Shown here piece by piece: positions 47,501 to 57,548 of a stretch of 64,000 bases of DNA. The stretch comes from Trichomonas vaginalis G3 (lineage: Eukaryota; Parabasalia; Trichomonadida; Trichomonadidae), in contig NC_067204.1 in assembly GCF_026262505.1 (NCBI RefSeq), forward strand, positions 4,435,797 through 4,499,796. The letters run 5' to 3'. A program made the position numbers and the translations under genes. Position 1 is the first letter of the stretch. The number at the start of each line of letters is the position of its first letter. Under the pieces are notes generated by a model. That model was not told where the DNA came from. It searched no databases and worked only from the letters and a program-made list of their open reading frames with translations.

Positions 47501-48040
47501 TTCATTGAAGGTGATACTGATTCATCTTATTGGGCAATCGCTGGCGACCCAAATCTTCCTAACACTCAAGCATTTCAAGCAATTGTTACTGATAAACAAT
47601 TTTATGATAAAAACATTTACAAATTCGCACCTTTTGATTTCTTTTGTTTTAATGAGAAATTTAAACCTAAATTAAAGAATAAAGCTGAAGAAAAAGCACA
47701 TGAGAAGAAGTTATTGGGTTTAGCAATTGAGAAACAAGGTGATAACATGGTTGCTTTATGCCCCAAGTGTTATACATCATTCAACGGTTCAATTGATGGA
47801 AGTGATTTTAAAAAGATTGCACAAAAAATGAAAGGAGTTAGTTTACGACAAAATAAACAATTAACACCTAAAAATTATTTGGATATAATAAATGATAAAG
47901 TGATATTTGATGGTCAGAATATTAATTTACAACTTAAAAACGGGTCAATGACTCGCTTAACAATTGGTAAGACTGCATTAACAGGAGCACACACTAAGGC
48001 TGTGTGTTGTGAAAATGGATGTTGTATGCCATTTATTTAA
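44536..48040 (+). pseudogene. DNA polymerase B (protein-primed type), element 2, broken
   Basis: Family B polymerase of Polinton type, spread over 3.5 kb and not open throughout. Parts in order are an N-terminal zinc-binding segment (VCPFCKEEV, HCEKC) and exonuclease boxes YYITFDFETLE, NIIGFNSGKFDLNLIL and EYFIHYCNKDVEIM. An HNH-like Cys module (CKMCGKAFTY, LDRIDNEKPHTKENC, CCYC) comes next, then GGLSNVQHRVNLKG and motif A VGVDFNSLYPSSF. Motif B is KISLNGSYGYDAM and motif C FIEGDTDSSYWAI. Thus both the proofreading and polymerising domains are recognisable, unlike the diverged polymerase of element 1. Near the end a Cys cluster (VALCPKCYTSF, CCENGCC) may be another zinc site. Confidence 0.85.
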
Positions 48041-48142
48041 TAAAATGCCACAGAAGAGACAAAAGGAACCGTTAATGATGTTTTTGATACTATGATTCAA
48101 AGAGGTGGGCACCCTTAAAACATTTATTTTATTTTTATATAA

Positions 48143-49687
48143 ATGGATAACTCAGATTTAGAAAATTTAATTGATGATTTAGTACTTAATCAAAAATTTC
48201 TTAGTTATTATGAATTAAAATCATATCTCCAAAAATATAATAATAATATAACGGGTGATGATATGGATATTATTATCCATATTATAAAAATGAAATTTTG
48301 AAATATCATGATAGAATAATTTCTAAAATTAAAGACAAAATTAAAAATAATGAATATTCAAAGGGAAAAACTAAATCACAACTGAAACAATTGAAAGATT
48401 TAAAAATAAAGTATTAACAGAAGAAGATATTGATGAATTATATAAATTATATAATCCTGAGCCGCAAAAGCAAAAGAAGCAAAAACAAAAGGTGCAAAAC
48501 GCCCAGGTCCTTCAGACCATAAATGATGCACAAGCTTTAATTTATGATTCATTAGTTAAACCATATTCAGCCCGACTTTTAAATGAAGATCAACTTTTGG
48601 AATTCATCCTTCAACATAAACTCGAAGCGGGAAAGTATATTAAACCTTTATATACAGCATATTTAAAACAAATGAATAGAATACATCCAGAATTAATGAA
48701 GGAAGGAAGGAATTCCAAAACTTCATCATCCAAAATCAAAGCAGATAAAATTAAACCACTTGCAACACCAAAACCTCTAACGACAGTACCTGCAACACCA
48801 AAACCTCCTCCTTCAGTTAATCTTCATCATTCACTTTATTATATCCATTTCAAACATTAAAGAAACAAAAAGATTTTAAAAAGGATTTCAAGATATTAAA
48901 TAAACCAATTGACCCAAAAATTCAACCGTTAAAGGAAAAATTTAGTCGCCCTTCATTTGCACCATATCCATATTCATATGAAATCGATCATTTAGAATAT
49001 TCAAAAGGAAACGTTACTTATTTATTTACCATTAACATTAACACCAGATATTTATATTGCATTCCAGTGAAAGGGAAAACAGAACAGGAAACAAGAAGAG
49101 CTATTCAATACTTACTAGATCATGAAAGAGTAGATAATATCAGGGGTGATGGTGATAAAGGATTTCAGGCAGCTATGACTCATTATTTCCCACAAATTAA
49201 TTTTTACTTTTCATCCTCTCCATATACGTTTCATAATAAAATAGTTGATGCGGTAATGAGAACTCTTAGAGATGCGTTAGGGGTTAACGGTCAGATATAC
49301 TGGGATGGAAATCATGACTCCATCATACAACAGTTAGTATATTATTACAATAATACATGGCATAGAACAATAAACATGAAACCAGTGGAAATGAAAAATG
49401 ATATTTCAAAAGAATGGGAATATATTAGAAAGCAAATGGAAAGGTTGAATGATGTTAAACGTGAACAAATTAATTCGGGGCTCATGAATTTTAAACAAGG
49501 GGATAAAGTTTTGATTCATCTCGATTATGGAAAAACTGATAAATCAATGACAAAAAGAAGACGAAGATTTGACACAATAGCTGAATTTGTTAGATATATT
49601 AACGGCAATGCATTAGTTGAGGTTAACAATAAATTAATAGAAATTCCGATTTATTTTATTACTCCATTATATTTAAATAATATTTAA
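48143..49687 (+). pseudogene. Retroviral-type integrase region, element 2, broken
   Basis: The rve integrase core and C-terminal domain are clear at 49067-49687: NIRGDGDKGFQAAMTHYFPQ, then FHNKIVDAVMRTLRDALGV and QLVYYYNNTWHRTINMKPVE, which is the typical integrase order with a final beta-rich DNA-binding domain. Upstream, from 48143, coding-like sequence has charged helical and Pro/Lys-rich segments (KPLATPKPLTTVPATPKPP). It is likely the diverged N-terminal region. Not open throughout. Located right after the polymerase on the same strand. Confidence 0.7.
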
Positions 49688-49706
49688 TTTTTTTATTTCG
49701 TAAGAA

Positions 49707-49979
49707 ATGAGTGACAACGAAGCATCCAAGAGTCCAGACAATGAATATAAAAAGAAACTAAACAGAATTAAATCAAAAATATGCTATTACAAAAAGAAGC
49801 CACAATGCGGTGGGGTTGAAAACGATAAAGAGAGGAAAGAAATAATCGAAAAATTAGAAACTTACCGTTCAATCCTTAAACTGAGTGAAGCAAAAATAAA
49901 AGAATTTAATAGAATAAATAAATTGATTGGAAGAGATGAATTTAATAAAGATGAATTTTTAAACTCAATCCAAATTTAA
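49707..49979 (+). CDS. Element 2 90-residue basic helical protein
   Basis: Lys/Glu-rich, predicted largely helical (ENDKERKEIIEKLETYRSIL, then KIKEFNRINKLIGRDEF), with a Cys pair region (KSKICYYKKKPQCGG). No family recognised. Starts 20 bp after the integrase and ends overlapping the stop of the next, convergent small gene. Confidence 0.55.
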   Translation: MSDNEASKSPDNEYKKKLNRIKSKICYYKKKPQCGGVENDKERKEIIEKLETYRSILKLSEAKIKEFNRINKLIGRDEFNKDEFLNSIQI

Positions 49980-50140
49980 TTTTTATTCCTCTTCGACAAC
50001 ATCTCTCTTTCCATCATTACTGCATAACCACATTTTCTCAGTTTTAGTGGTTTGTTATTTTTAACATGTTCTTGCATCATTTTTATCATTTCCTCCCTTG
50101 TTATGATTCGTGGTAAATTTTGAGCTTGTGGGGTATTCAT
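49976..50140 (-). CDS. Element 2 small protein of the LLT-helix group, copy 1
   Basis: A 54-residue gene below common size limits. MNTPQAQNLPRIITREEMIK is followed by a basic helix (MMQEHVKNNKPLKLRKCGYA). Its core IITREEMIKMMQ parallels LLTKDELNKMMI (53451-53633) and LLTRQQLEKLLK (53634-53813), suggesting a three-member small-protein family in this element. Its leader sequence is also nearly the same as that of the gene at 53634-53813. Function unknown. Confidence 0.5.
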   Translation of the reverse strand: MNTPQAQNLPRIITREEMIKMMQEHVKNNKPLKLRKCGYAVMMEREMLSKRNKN

Positions 50141-50229
50141 TTATGATAAAAATAAAAATTTAAATTATGCCGTTTACTCTTTTGGAGCTCAGGACTTTCA
50201 GTCCGTTCTAAAGTTTGAGACAACATAAC

Positions 50230-50520
50230 ATTTTGACAACAACACAGGAGGAAGGCACTTATTATTTATTTTTGAAGAACTGAAGGTGTCACTATGTCAC
50301 TCAGTGTCACTCGGTTATTTAACTTCTCTGAAAAATTGTGACAACATGACATTTTGACAACATGACATTTTGACAACAGGTATGAAAGGAGGAAGGCACT
50401 TATTATTTATTTTTGAAGAACTGAAGGTGTCACTATGTCACTCAGTGTCACTCGGTTATTTAACTTCTCTGAAAAATTGTGACAACATGACATTTTGACA
50501 ACATCACAGGATTAATGCAA
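50230..50520 (+). repeat. Two tandem ~130-bp repeats with GTCACT iterons
   Basis: Two direct copies, each containing GGTGTCACTATGTCACTC, CAGTGTCACTCGG and GTGACAACATGACATTTTG. Inverted copies, again two, lie at 52921-53037 and 53081-53200. The four copies bracket the primase-helicase gene. Iterated GTCACT in short phase is typical of protein-binding iterons near viral origins, but that is inference. Confidence 0.85.
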
Positions 50521-50540
50521 AAATAAATTCAAATCATACT

Positions 50541-52854
50541 TTATAAAGCTTCATTTACAGGTATTTCATCGTCAGTAAATGAATCATCATTATCGTTTGG
50601 TTCAACCTGTTTATATAATCCTTTCATTTCTTCTTTCAAAACATAACACCATGTTTGTTTACCATCTATTCTTCTCTGTTTCTTATCACATTTATCTTTA
50701 ATGCTCATTTGAAAGTTTTTGTCTTTCATGTCTGATGGTTTGCAGAATAGAGCATTTTTTACACGTCATACCTGCACACAATTCATCATAATGTGTATTT
50801 ATCCATACATCTAAAGGATTTGTTTTGATAATTCAATTAAATCTTGTTTGGCTTCAGTCATCGGTATGATTCGTACATTAAAATGATGAAAGGTCGTAAT
50901 TGATAAAATACGTCAGTAAATTATCATAAATTCCTTTGTGCATGAATCCATCAAATTCTTGAAGTAATCAAATTGACCCTTGAATTTACCATTAACTCTT
51001 AAAACTACGTATCTTCTGTCTCCAACTTCAATTTTGACAGGGTAGACGTTATTAGTTACGAAAATGAAGTTTGCAACGTTCTGTGCTGTTCTCTGGGTTG
51101 ATTCTTTTCATTAATTCTAATCTCATTATCCGTAATAATTGATTTCAAAGCGTTGAAGTTTGCGAGTCTGTCTTCACCAACATTCTTGAGTTCATTAAGT
51201 ACAAGAAACATTTTATTTTCAACAACTGAGTTGAAATTACCCGTTAGCTCACCTATTTCAGTAATGTTTTTGCATGAATAACCAGCGAGAAGTTCAGAAA
51301 TAATGTCAGTAAATCTGTTTTTACCTGTTCCCTGAAGTCCTTTCAAAATAATTGCTGTTTCATTCTTGATTCCAGGATGTTGAATCATTGATGCAATCCA
51401 GCCGAGAAGGTATTTATACACTTCATCGTTATTATCACAAATGGTTTCTTTAATGAAATTCATAAACATCTCAATTTTTGAGTAATCAGGCTTTTCAAGA
51501 ATGTTGTATTTATAACCATGAAACGTGAGAAAACATCGGGGGAATCAGATTTAAAGCAAACACCCTTAACGGTTAATGAGGATAATTGATTTAGTAGTAC
51601 ATCCCATGCTGTTATTGTTTTACCTTCTTCTTTAAATAATTTAATCATTTTGAGTGACTCTTTCATGTTTGATTGAAGAACGAATGATATTTGATTCATT
51701 TTATCGTGTATGTTGTAATCTTTTTGAATGAAATATTTATTTCCACAATCTACAAAACGGATTACACGTGATAAATCCTCAATTACTTCAGAACTGTTTT
51801 TATACTGATGATTTTCAGCCTTGCGTCTAATATCTGTTATCAAAAACGAGTCGTCAAGTTTGATATCAAATGTTATTTTTGGCTTACGTAATAAAGGTAA
51901 AACATATTCATCATAATATTCCTTTTGATATATTTTTAGAATCTTCACTAAAACAAATGGAGAAGTCATTAAATGTGCATATCTATTACGTGCTTTTTCA
52001 AAATTACTTTTTGCATTTTCAGTTAAATTGCAGAAGTTATAAACGTTATCGTATGCTTCATTAATTAAATGATTAGGTAACGAATTAATAGCTTGAAACA
52101 GTGTGAATAATGTAACTTCTTTTTCTAAATTCATATTTCCACCGTCATTATGTACTTCAAAATCACAGATGCCATCAACTATGCTCTGGGCAAGTTTATC
52201 GTCAATGTTTACATCTTTGTTTTCATTCATGATAGTCTTTATTTCTTCGTTCTTCTGTTCAACTCTTACCTTAATATTCAAATCATTTAATATATCATTC
52301 ACTGTTCTGGTTATGGTCGAGTCGTAACTTCCACGAATGAATGAGTATGTATTGATTGGTTCTGTTGCATTCTTGCGAACTCTTGAATCAGCCATAACTA
52401 CTAAAGAACGCTTTGAATCATCCATAGAAGTCATTATATCAATATCATAATCATTGCAGGAATAACATTTAATCATTCTGTTCGAGGTTGAATAAAAGAA
52501 ATTAGTGTTGCAATAAATGTGAAGACCTCCTGAAGCGGTTTTAACGATAACATCTTTATCCGAAAGTTTTGATAAAATGTCTTTTCTAACTGTTTCTTTA
52601 AGTTCATCATTGTATGATTTATTGATATCAACATCTATAATCGTTAAATTTGAAATTTTATTTACTAATAAAGCCATACCAGTTTTCCTTCCTCTTCCTC
52701 CATCGTGTTTGAGGTAGTTATGTAAATCAATCTTGTTTTCACCAATTCTTTCGTTGAGGGTTTTAGTTTCTGTCACAACTAATTCCTCAGCTAATGAATC
52801 AATAACTTTTTCATCAGAAACGATAAAGTTGCTGTTGTTGTTTGTTGTTGTCAT
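50541..52854 (-). pseudogene. Primase-SF3 helicase, element 2, broken
   Basis: A large replication protein, not open throughout. The N-terminal ~200 residues show archaeo-eukaryotic primase (Prim-Pol) motifs: NLTIIDVDINKSY with a D-x-D pair, then KTASGGLHIYC, followed by YDIDIMTSMDD. Next is a helical link, then the D5-like SF3 helicase: Walker A GLQGTGKNRF, Walker B KMFLVLNELKN, sensor VTNN and GDRRYVVLRV further on. Protein of this kind both primes and unwinds DNA. It is bracketed by inverted GTCACT repeats on either side. Homologous helicase core in element 1 (16773-18008). Confidence 0.78.
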
Positions 52855-52920
52855 TTATATAGGAATAAAAAAATAAAAATAATTTTAAAACTAACTTTAT
52901 TTTTGGGCTGCATCAAATTT

Positions 52921-53200
52921 CCATACCTGTTGTCAAAATGTCATGTTGTCACAATTTTTCAGAGAAGTTAAATAACCGAGTGACACTGAGTGACATAGTG
53001 ACACCTTCAGTTCTTCAATAATAATTAATTATTGAATAACCTGAAATCATTAACATAAACATTAACAATAACACATATTTCCATACCTGTTGTCAAAATG
53101 TCATGTTGTCACAATTTTTCAGAGAAGTTAAATAACCGAGTGACACTGAGTGACATAGTGACACCTTCAGTTCTTCAATAATAATTAATTATTGAATAAC
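52921..53200 (-). repeat. Inverted copies of the GTCACT repeats
   Basis: Two ~117-bp copies, at 52921-53037 and 53081-53200, are the reverse complement of the repeats at 50230-50520 and are nearly identical to each other. Each has the TGTCAAAATGTCATGTTGTC and GAGTGACACTGAGTGAC words. Confidence 0.85.
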
Positions 53201-53450
53201 TGGGAAATAAAAAATTTACTTTATTTCTTCTTTATTTCTTCTTTATTTCTTTGTTCCCGTGGAAGAAGGGTTTTGCTGTTTTTTCTCAGCCGAAATCAAT
53301 GATTTTTTCATTTTTGGAATCCTTAGCGAATGAGGAATCTTTTCTCTCGTGGAAGCTTTGAACAAAAATATAATTTAGGTGAAGAGGTGAGATCTCACCT
53401 GTTTTTTCACCTGTTTTTATGGTAGCAGTGAAATAAAATTTTGTTATCAG
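53201..53450. other. Non-coding region with GATC-centred palindrome
   Basis: Between the inverted GTCACT repeats and the small genes. It contains a perfect 16-base palindrome AGGTGAGATCTCACCT at 53385-53400, with flanking AGGTGAA and TTTTTTCACCT half-sites, plus T-rich repeats of TTTATTTCTTC near 53220-53250. A methylation or protein-binding role for the palindrome is inferred. Confidence 0.6.
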
Positions 53451-53633
53451 TTATTTTATCATCATTTTATTAAGTTCATCTTTAGTTAATAATTTGAATG
53501 GATTCGCTAATGTTCCACCTTGAGTCACAACACTTGCCCCGGCTAATTGTGAAGAACCTGGGATAAGTACTCCACGAAATGATTTCATTGGTATCATTAA
53601 TTTAGAAATAGTTGGCTTAATTAATTTGGTCAT
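53451..53633 (-). CDS. Element 2 small protein of the LLT-helix group, copy 2
   Basis: A 60-residue protein, MTKLIKPTISKLMIPMKSFR at the start, Gly/Ser-rich centre, and the family core FKLLTKDELNKMMIK at the end. Its start codon directly follows the stop of the upstream gene 53634-53813 (TAAATG), a very tight spacing. Function unknown. Confidence 0.55.
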   Translation of the reverse strand: MTKLIKPTISKLMIPMKSFRGVLIPGSSQLAGASVVTQGGTLANPFKLLTKDELNKMMIK

Positions 53634-53813
53634 TTATGATAAAAATAAAATTGCATAATTTAAATTTTTTTTCTTTCTCATTTTCTCATTCTGTTTTGGT
53701 TTCAGCAACTTTTCAAGTTGTTGTCTTGTCAGTAACTTTAATTTTAACTTTGGATCAAATATTGGGTTTCCATCTTTATCTCTTCCAATAACACCATATG
53801 GTAGAATCTTCAT
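53634..53813 (-). CDS. Element 2 small protein of the LLT-helix group, copy 3
   Basis: A 59-residue frame, MKILPYGVIGRDKDGNPIFD, then KLKLLTRQQLEKLLKPKQ, which matches the core of the two related small genes. The leader just upstream (on the minus strand: GAGCTCCAAAAGAGCAAACG then GCATAATTTAAATTT) is shared with the gene 49976-50140. Function unknown. Confidence 0.5.
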   Translation of the reverse strand: MKILPYGVIGRDKDGNPIFDPKLKLKLLTRQQLEKLLKPKQNEKMRKKKNLNYAILFLS

Positions 53814-53920
53814 TTATACTAAAATAAAAATTTAAATTATGCCGTTTGCTCTTTTGGAGCTCCTAAAGTTTGTTTCACAAACATTGAGCGTTCATTGAAC
53901 TCTATACCATGCGAATACAG

Positions 53921-55437
53921 TCATAAATGTGGCATGTAATCTTTACTTTGTCCCGTTGTTTGTGTATATCCTGAAACGCGATGTGTATGGTTTCCTTCTC
54001 CCTGAGTGTCACTCCAGTAACAATTTATGGCAAACTTAACGTTGTCTTTAACATCATATCCTTTACCTTTTGTCATTCCTGACCAATCCCAATATCTATG
54101 CTTATGCCAACCCGCTTGAGATGTACTTAAATCTATGTAGTGACTGTGTGCAGGTAAATTTTCACCTGTAATCGTTTTACTTCCCCTGTTTCCTTTGAAG
54201 AGTTTGCACAATACAAAAACCTGTCGACTATTTGTTCCCATGCACCAACACCAAACATTGCTTGAGGACCTCTCACATCCATAGATGTATAAATAGAACC
54301 TACTGGGTTCATTAAATCAAACATATGAGATAATATAGGATTGTCTCTTTTGAACTTAAAATATAGTGTAACTATTTCGGGTTTCTTCTGGTTTGTGTCA
54401 GAATATTTTTTATAATATAATCTTATGTTTTCAGGGTATGTAAAATCTTGACTATAATATTTATTTTTGTCATCTATATAATAATATACTATTCTCGTTT
54501 TTTCTATTGCATTATATCTTTTATATCTATAATAATCTAAATATAATGTTTGCTTTTTTGGGTCTACACGTGCGTCAACACCATAGTCATAATAATATGG
54601 TGCTGGAGCTACGTTAGGTAATGTCATATCCGTCATTTCATAAACTCTTAAATATTTCTTTTGTTCGTCTCCATATAAGTTTAAGTAACAGTTGTTGTCT
54701 AATGGAACTTTAACTTGTGTGTCATCATTCTTTTTATAACTTACATACATTTCATTGTTATTTTTCGGAATGAGTTTATACCGTATACCATTTTTTAAGG
54801 AATGTACCAATTGCCCTCTAAAATATTTATTTTCTTCATAGACGAAAAAGTCACCAGCAATAGTTTCAATATTTTTAGTTGTTCCTATCAAACTTTGGTA
54901 TATTTCATTCACATATTCTTTATTTGCTTTCTTCTCTAACTCATCGTTAACATAAGTTTTATCTGCTTTAAGGTCTAAACATTCTGAAACCCATCCTGTA
55001 TCAGCTTTAGTTTTTAAAATCTTCGATGTCCGTTCATGGTACCATTCAACCTTTTCGATAATTTCATTATCTTTTTCATTAACATATTCCTTATCTGCTT
55101 TCTTCATTAATGCACTAGCCACAAGTCCCTTATCTGCCTTCTTCATTAACTCACTATCCACATATTCCTTATCTGCTTTCTTCATTATGTCATTTAGGAA
55201 ACCTTCTATGAATTCCTCATTTAAATTAAATCTTCCAATCTTCAAAACTTTAGGAAATGCATTTAATGCGTAATATCTTTGTTCTTCTGGTGGAATTGAT
55301 GTTATATCATCCGTTATTCCTTTAATTTTTGAATTCATAAATAAAATTTCTTTTATATTTGATATCACTGCACCACCCTTGCAAACGAATTCAAAATGGT
55401 CATTTTTCAATACTATCTCCAAATCTCCATATTTCAA
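53921..55437 (-). pseudogene. Phage-tail-fibre-like receptor-binding protein, element 2, broken
   Basis: About 1.5 kb, not open throughout. The N-terminal part is unlike that of element 1 (VLKNDHFEFVCKGGAVISNI), then stalk repeats KADKEYVDSEL, KADKGLVASAL, KADKEYVNEK and so on. The head is nearly the same as in element 1: LMNPVGSIYTSMDVRGPQ, FGVGAWEQIVDRFLYC, HSHYIDLSTS, GEGNHTH. DNA identity from 53900 to about 54910 against 28122-29135 is about 95% by eye, ending at the stalk. This points to exchange of the head module. Presumed spike that binds the target cell. Confidence 0.78.
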
Positions 55438-55556
55438 CCTTTGCGTTTGTTCTGCCGTCTTTGAATTATATGCATATGTGCGTATGTAATGGTCTGTGCC
55501 TTAAGTTGCTGTGGTTGCTGTTGTTTAATCATTTATTATGATTTAAAAATAAATAT

Positions 55557-56267
55557 TTAATCTGTTATCTCATCAGCTATTTTTTCTATTTGAAATTGCC
55601 ATAATATTTCATTCATAAATTCTAAATCACAATCAAATAGGTCAGTTATTCTAAATTTAATATTTGATAAATCTTTTGAATGAAGAATAAATGAATTCCC
55701 GGATAATTGAAACGGATATGATAAAGAAAATATGTTTAAGTTGATGGATAAAATGTTTTGTATTGATGGGTAAGAGTTAGGGTCTAATGTTTGATGTGAA
55801 AATCTCATTGGGGTATTAACTTTATCACATTTGATTAAAATGAAATTGGAACCAGTGTCAGAATACAAAACATCCCCAACATCTTTTTCAAAATTTAATA
55901 TCCCCAACATTGAACGAAGATGAGGAGTACAAAATTTAATTTTCAGCGGGAATTTAATAAGGTTATTTATTTCATCAAGTTCAAAAAGTTTATCAGGTTT
56001 TGATTTAAAATTTTCTTCATACCAAACGATAAATGATTCATTTAAATAACTTAAAATTGTGTTAATATCCCATTTCGTTATCACATTATTTATATACATA
56101 TCATACGTTTTTTCAAGGTCATCTTTAATAAATGATATATAATCTGAAGGGTCTAAAAGAATGGGATTAAATTTACCACTCACAGAAACGAGAGTAACAT
56201 TATAAATTCCACTAACTGTTAAATTTAATTCACAACTATTATTCGAAATAATATTGATAATTGACAT
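55557..56267 (-). CDS. Minor capsid (penton-like) protein candidate, element 2
   Basis: A 236-residue beta-rich protein. The C-terminal half resembles the 265-residue protein of element 1: a run like NILSINLNIFSLSYPFQLSG parallels KILMRINNTFSAGLPIVHSN, and IKFRITDLFDCDLEFMN parallels ITLTLVDANFVPVKLL. The first half carries a helical insertion (FESKPDKLFELDEINNL-like) absent in element 1. Together with position near the CCG protein this fits a single-jelly-roll minor capsid protein. Reads whole. Confidence 0.55.
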   Translation of the reverse strand: MSIINIISNNSCELNLTVSGIYNVTLVSVSGKFNPILLDPSDYISFIKDDLEKTYDMYINNVITKWDINTILSYLNESFIVWYEENFKSKPDKLFELDEINNLIKFPLKIKFCTPHLRSMLGILNFEKDVGDVLYSDTGSNFILIKCDKVNTPMRFSHQTLDPNSYPSIQNILSINLNIFSLSYPFQLSGNSFILHSKDLSNIKFRITDLFDCDLEFMNEILWQFQIEKIADEITD

Positions 56268-56286
56268 TTTTATTACGATTAAAAAT

Positions 56287-56676
56287 ATGGTAAAGCGTTA
56301 TTTTCCAGTGATAAATAAAACTAGAATAAGATTACCTCAAGAATTCATAAATTCAACGAATAAGAAATTCATTCATGTTATAAATTTCAGTGTTTTCAGA
56401 AAATATGAGTCAATGTCATATTCATCATCGGGTTATATTTCACTTCATTCAAATTTAGTTCAATCAAACCCATATAATGACCATTTCATAAGATTTTCAG
56501 ATGGTATTAAAAATGCAATTGATAGATTAAAATATGAACAGATTGACAATATCGAATTTTTGGAATTTTGGTTTAAATATCCTGATGGAAAAAAGATTGA
56601 AGTTAAAGATAAAGCTGATACTATAACAAAAACAATTACAATGACCGATCCAGATAGTGGGGAACAAAAAAAATAA
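56287..56676 (+). CDS. Element 2 129-residue hypothetical protein
   Basis: Start MVKRYFPVINKTRIRLPQ at 56287, after an A-rich leader and 19 bp from the divergent minor capsid gene. Beta-rich: FIHVINFSVFRKYESM, SSGYISLHSNLVQS, then EFLEFWFKYPDGKKIEV; ends charged. Possibly a virion component by position and composition, but no family is recognised. Coding-like sequence continues a little past the stop. Confidence 0.55.
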   Translation: MVKRYFPVINKTRIRLPQEFINSTNKKFIHVINFSVFRKYESMSYSSSGYISLHSNLVQSNPYNDHFIRFSDGIKNAIDRLKYEQIDNIEFLEFWFKYPDGKKIEVKDKADTITKTITMTDPDSGEQKK

Positions 56677-56761
56677 AACAAACGATAGAAACTGGTGAAA
56701 GGTCAATTATTATTGATTATGATTCAAAGGATTATTATTCAATAATGTTAATGCTTGAATA

Positions 56762-57463
56762 TTAAATAGCCTTAACAAAGAATTTTTCAAGTGATATTTT
56801 ATATTCATCAACTATTTTATTATAAATATCATTATATGTTAAATGAAGTTCAGTTGTTGTTCCGTTCTTTGATATCTTAATTGTGCTAATATCCTTTATA
56901 GGATTTATTTTTGCAACTGTTCCGCAGCATGAAACCTCATCATCTATGAAAAATTGAATCTTAACGTCTGAATCTTGAACATCACAAAGAATGGCGATAA
57001 TGTGAATTAATGATTCATAAGGTAAAATAATTAAACCGGATTGATCAATTAAATTTATTATTGAATCATAATTATCAGTTATTATATCACGGTAAATTTT
57101 CATTAATTCAGAATTAATGTCTATTTTATATGGCGCATTGCGACTGGAATCGTATATTCCTGGGTTCTCGATGTTTGATGAAAGAGGTGGGGGGTATGTT
57201 GGATATGTGGGGATTTCAACGGGTTCTTTACCGGGTTCAGATAAAATGATTGGGTCTCCATTCTCATGGTTTTCTTCATTCTCCTCATTCTTCGGTAAGT
57301 CACGAGTTAATAAATTTGGTTGAGTTGCTGACCTTGTTAATTCAGGGCTAACATTAACTTTAACATTTTGAATAATTCGTGATTTATCATCATTTACGTT
57401 ATAACCAACCGTAATCTCTGCTTTTGCGTTAGTGTTCTTTTGACTTGTGAAACGTCTTCTCAT
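56762..57463 (-). CDS. Conserved Polinton CCG-motif protein (element 2)
   Basis: A 233-residue homologue of the element 1 protein 15363-15941. The N-terminal ~120 residues are disordered, Asn/Glu/Pro-rich. A helical part (INSELMKIYRDIITDNYDSI) leads to the shared domain DDEVSCCGTVAKINPIKDI, then TELHLTYNDIYNKIVDEYKI. Both copies lie close to the minor capsid candidate. Function unknown. Reads whole. Confidence 0.7.
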   Translation of the reverse strand: MRRRFTSQKNTNAKAEITVGYNVNDDKSRIIQNVKVNVSPELTRSATQPNLLTRDLPKNEENEENHENGDPIILSEPGKEPVEIPTYPTYPPPLSSNIENPGIYDSSRNAPYKIDINSELMKIYRDIITDNYDSIINLIDQSGLIILPYESLIHIIAILCDVQDSDVKIQFFIDDEVSCCGTVAKINPIKDISTIKISKNGTTTELHLTYNDIYNKIVDEYKISLEKFFVKAI

Positions 57464-57548
57464 TTATAATTGAATAAAAAAAGAAAAATATATATTTAAA
57501 GTTTTATTTAGTTGTTACGGTAATATCCCAAGGTTCATCATTGTTTGC

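Noticed and set aside
50230-53200. Terminal inverted repeats of a third complete transposon
   Set aside because: No transposase or capsid gene lies between them other than the primase-helicase of element 2, and there is no target-site duplication.
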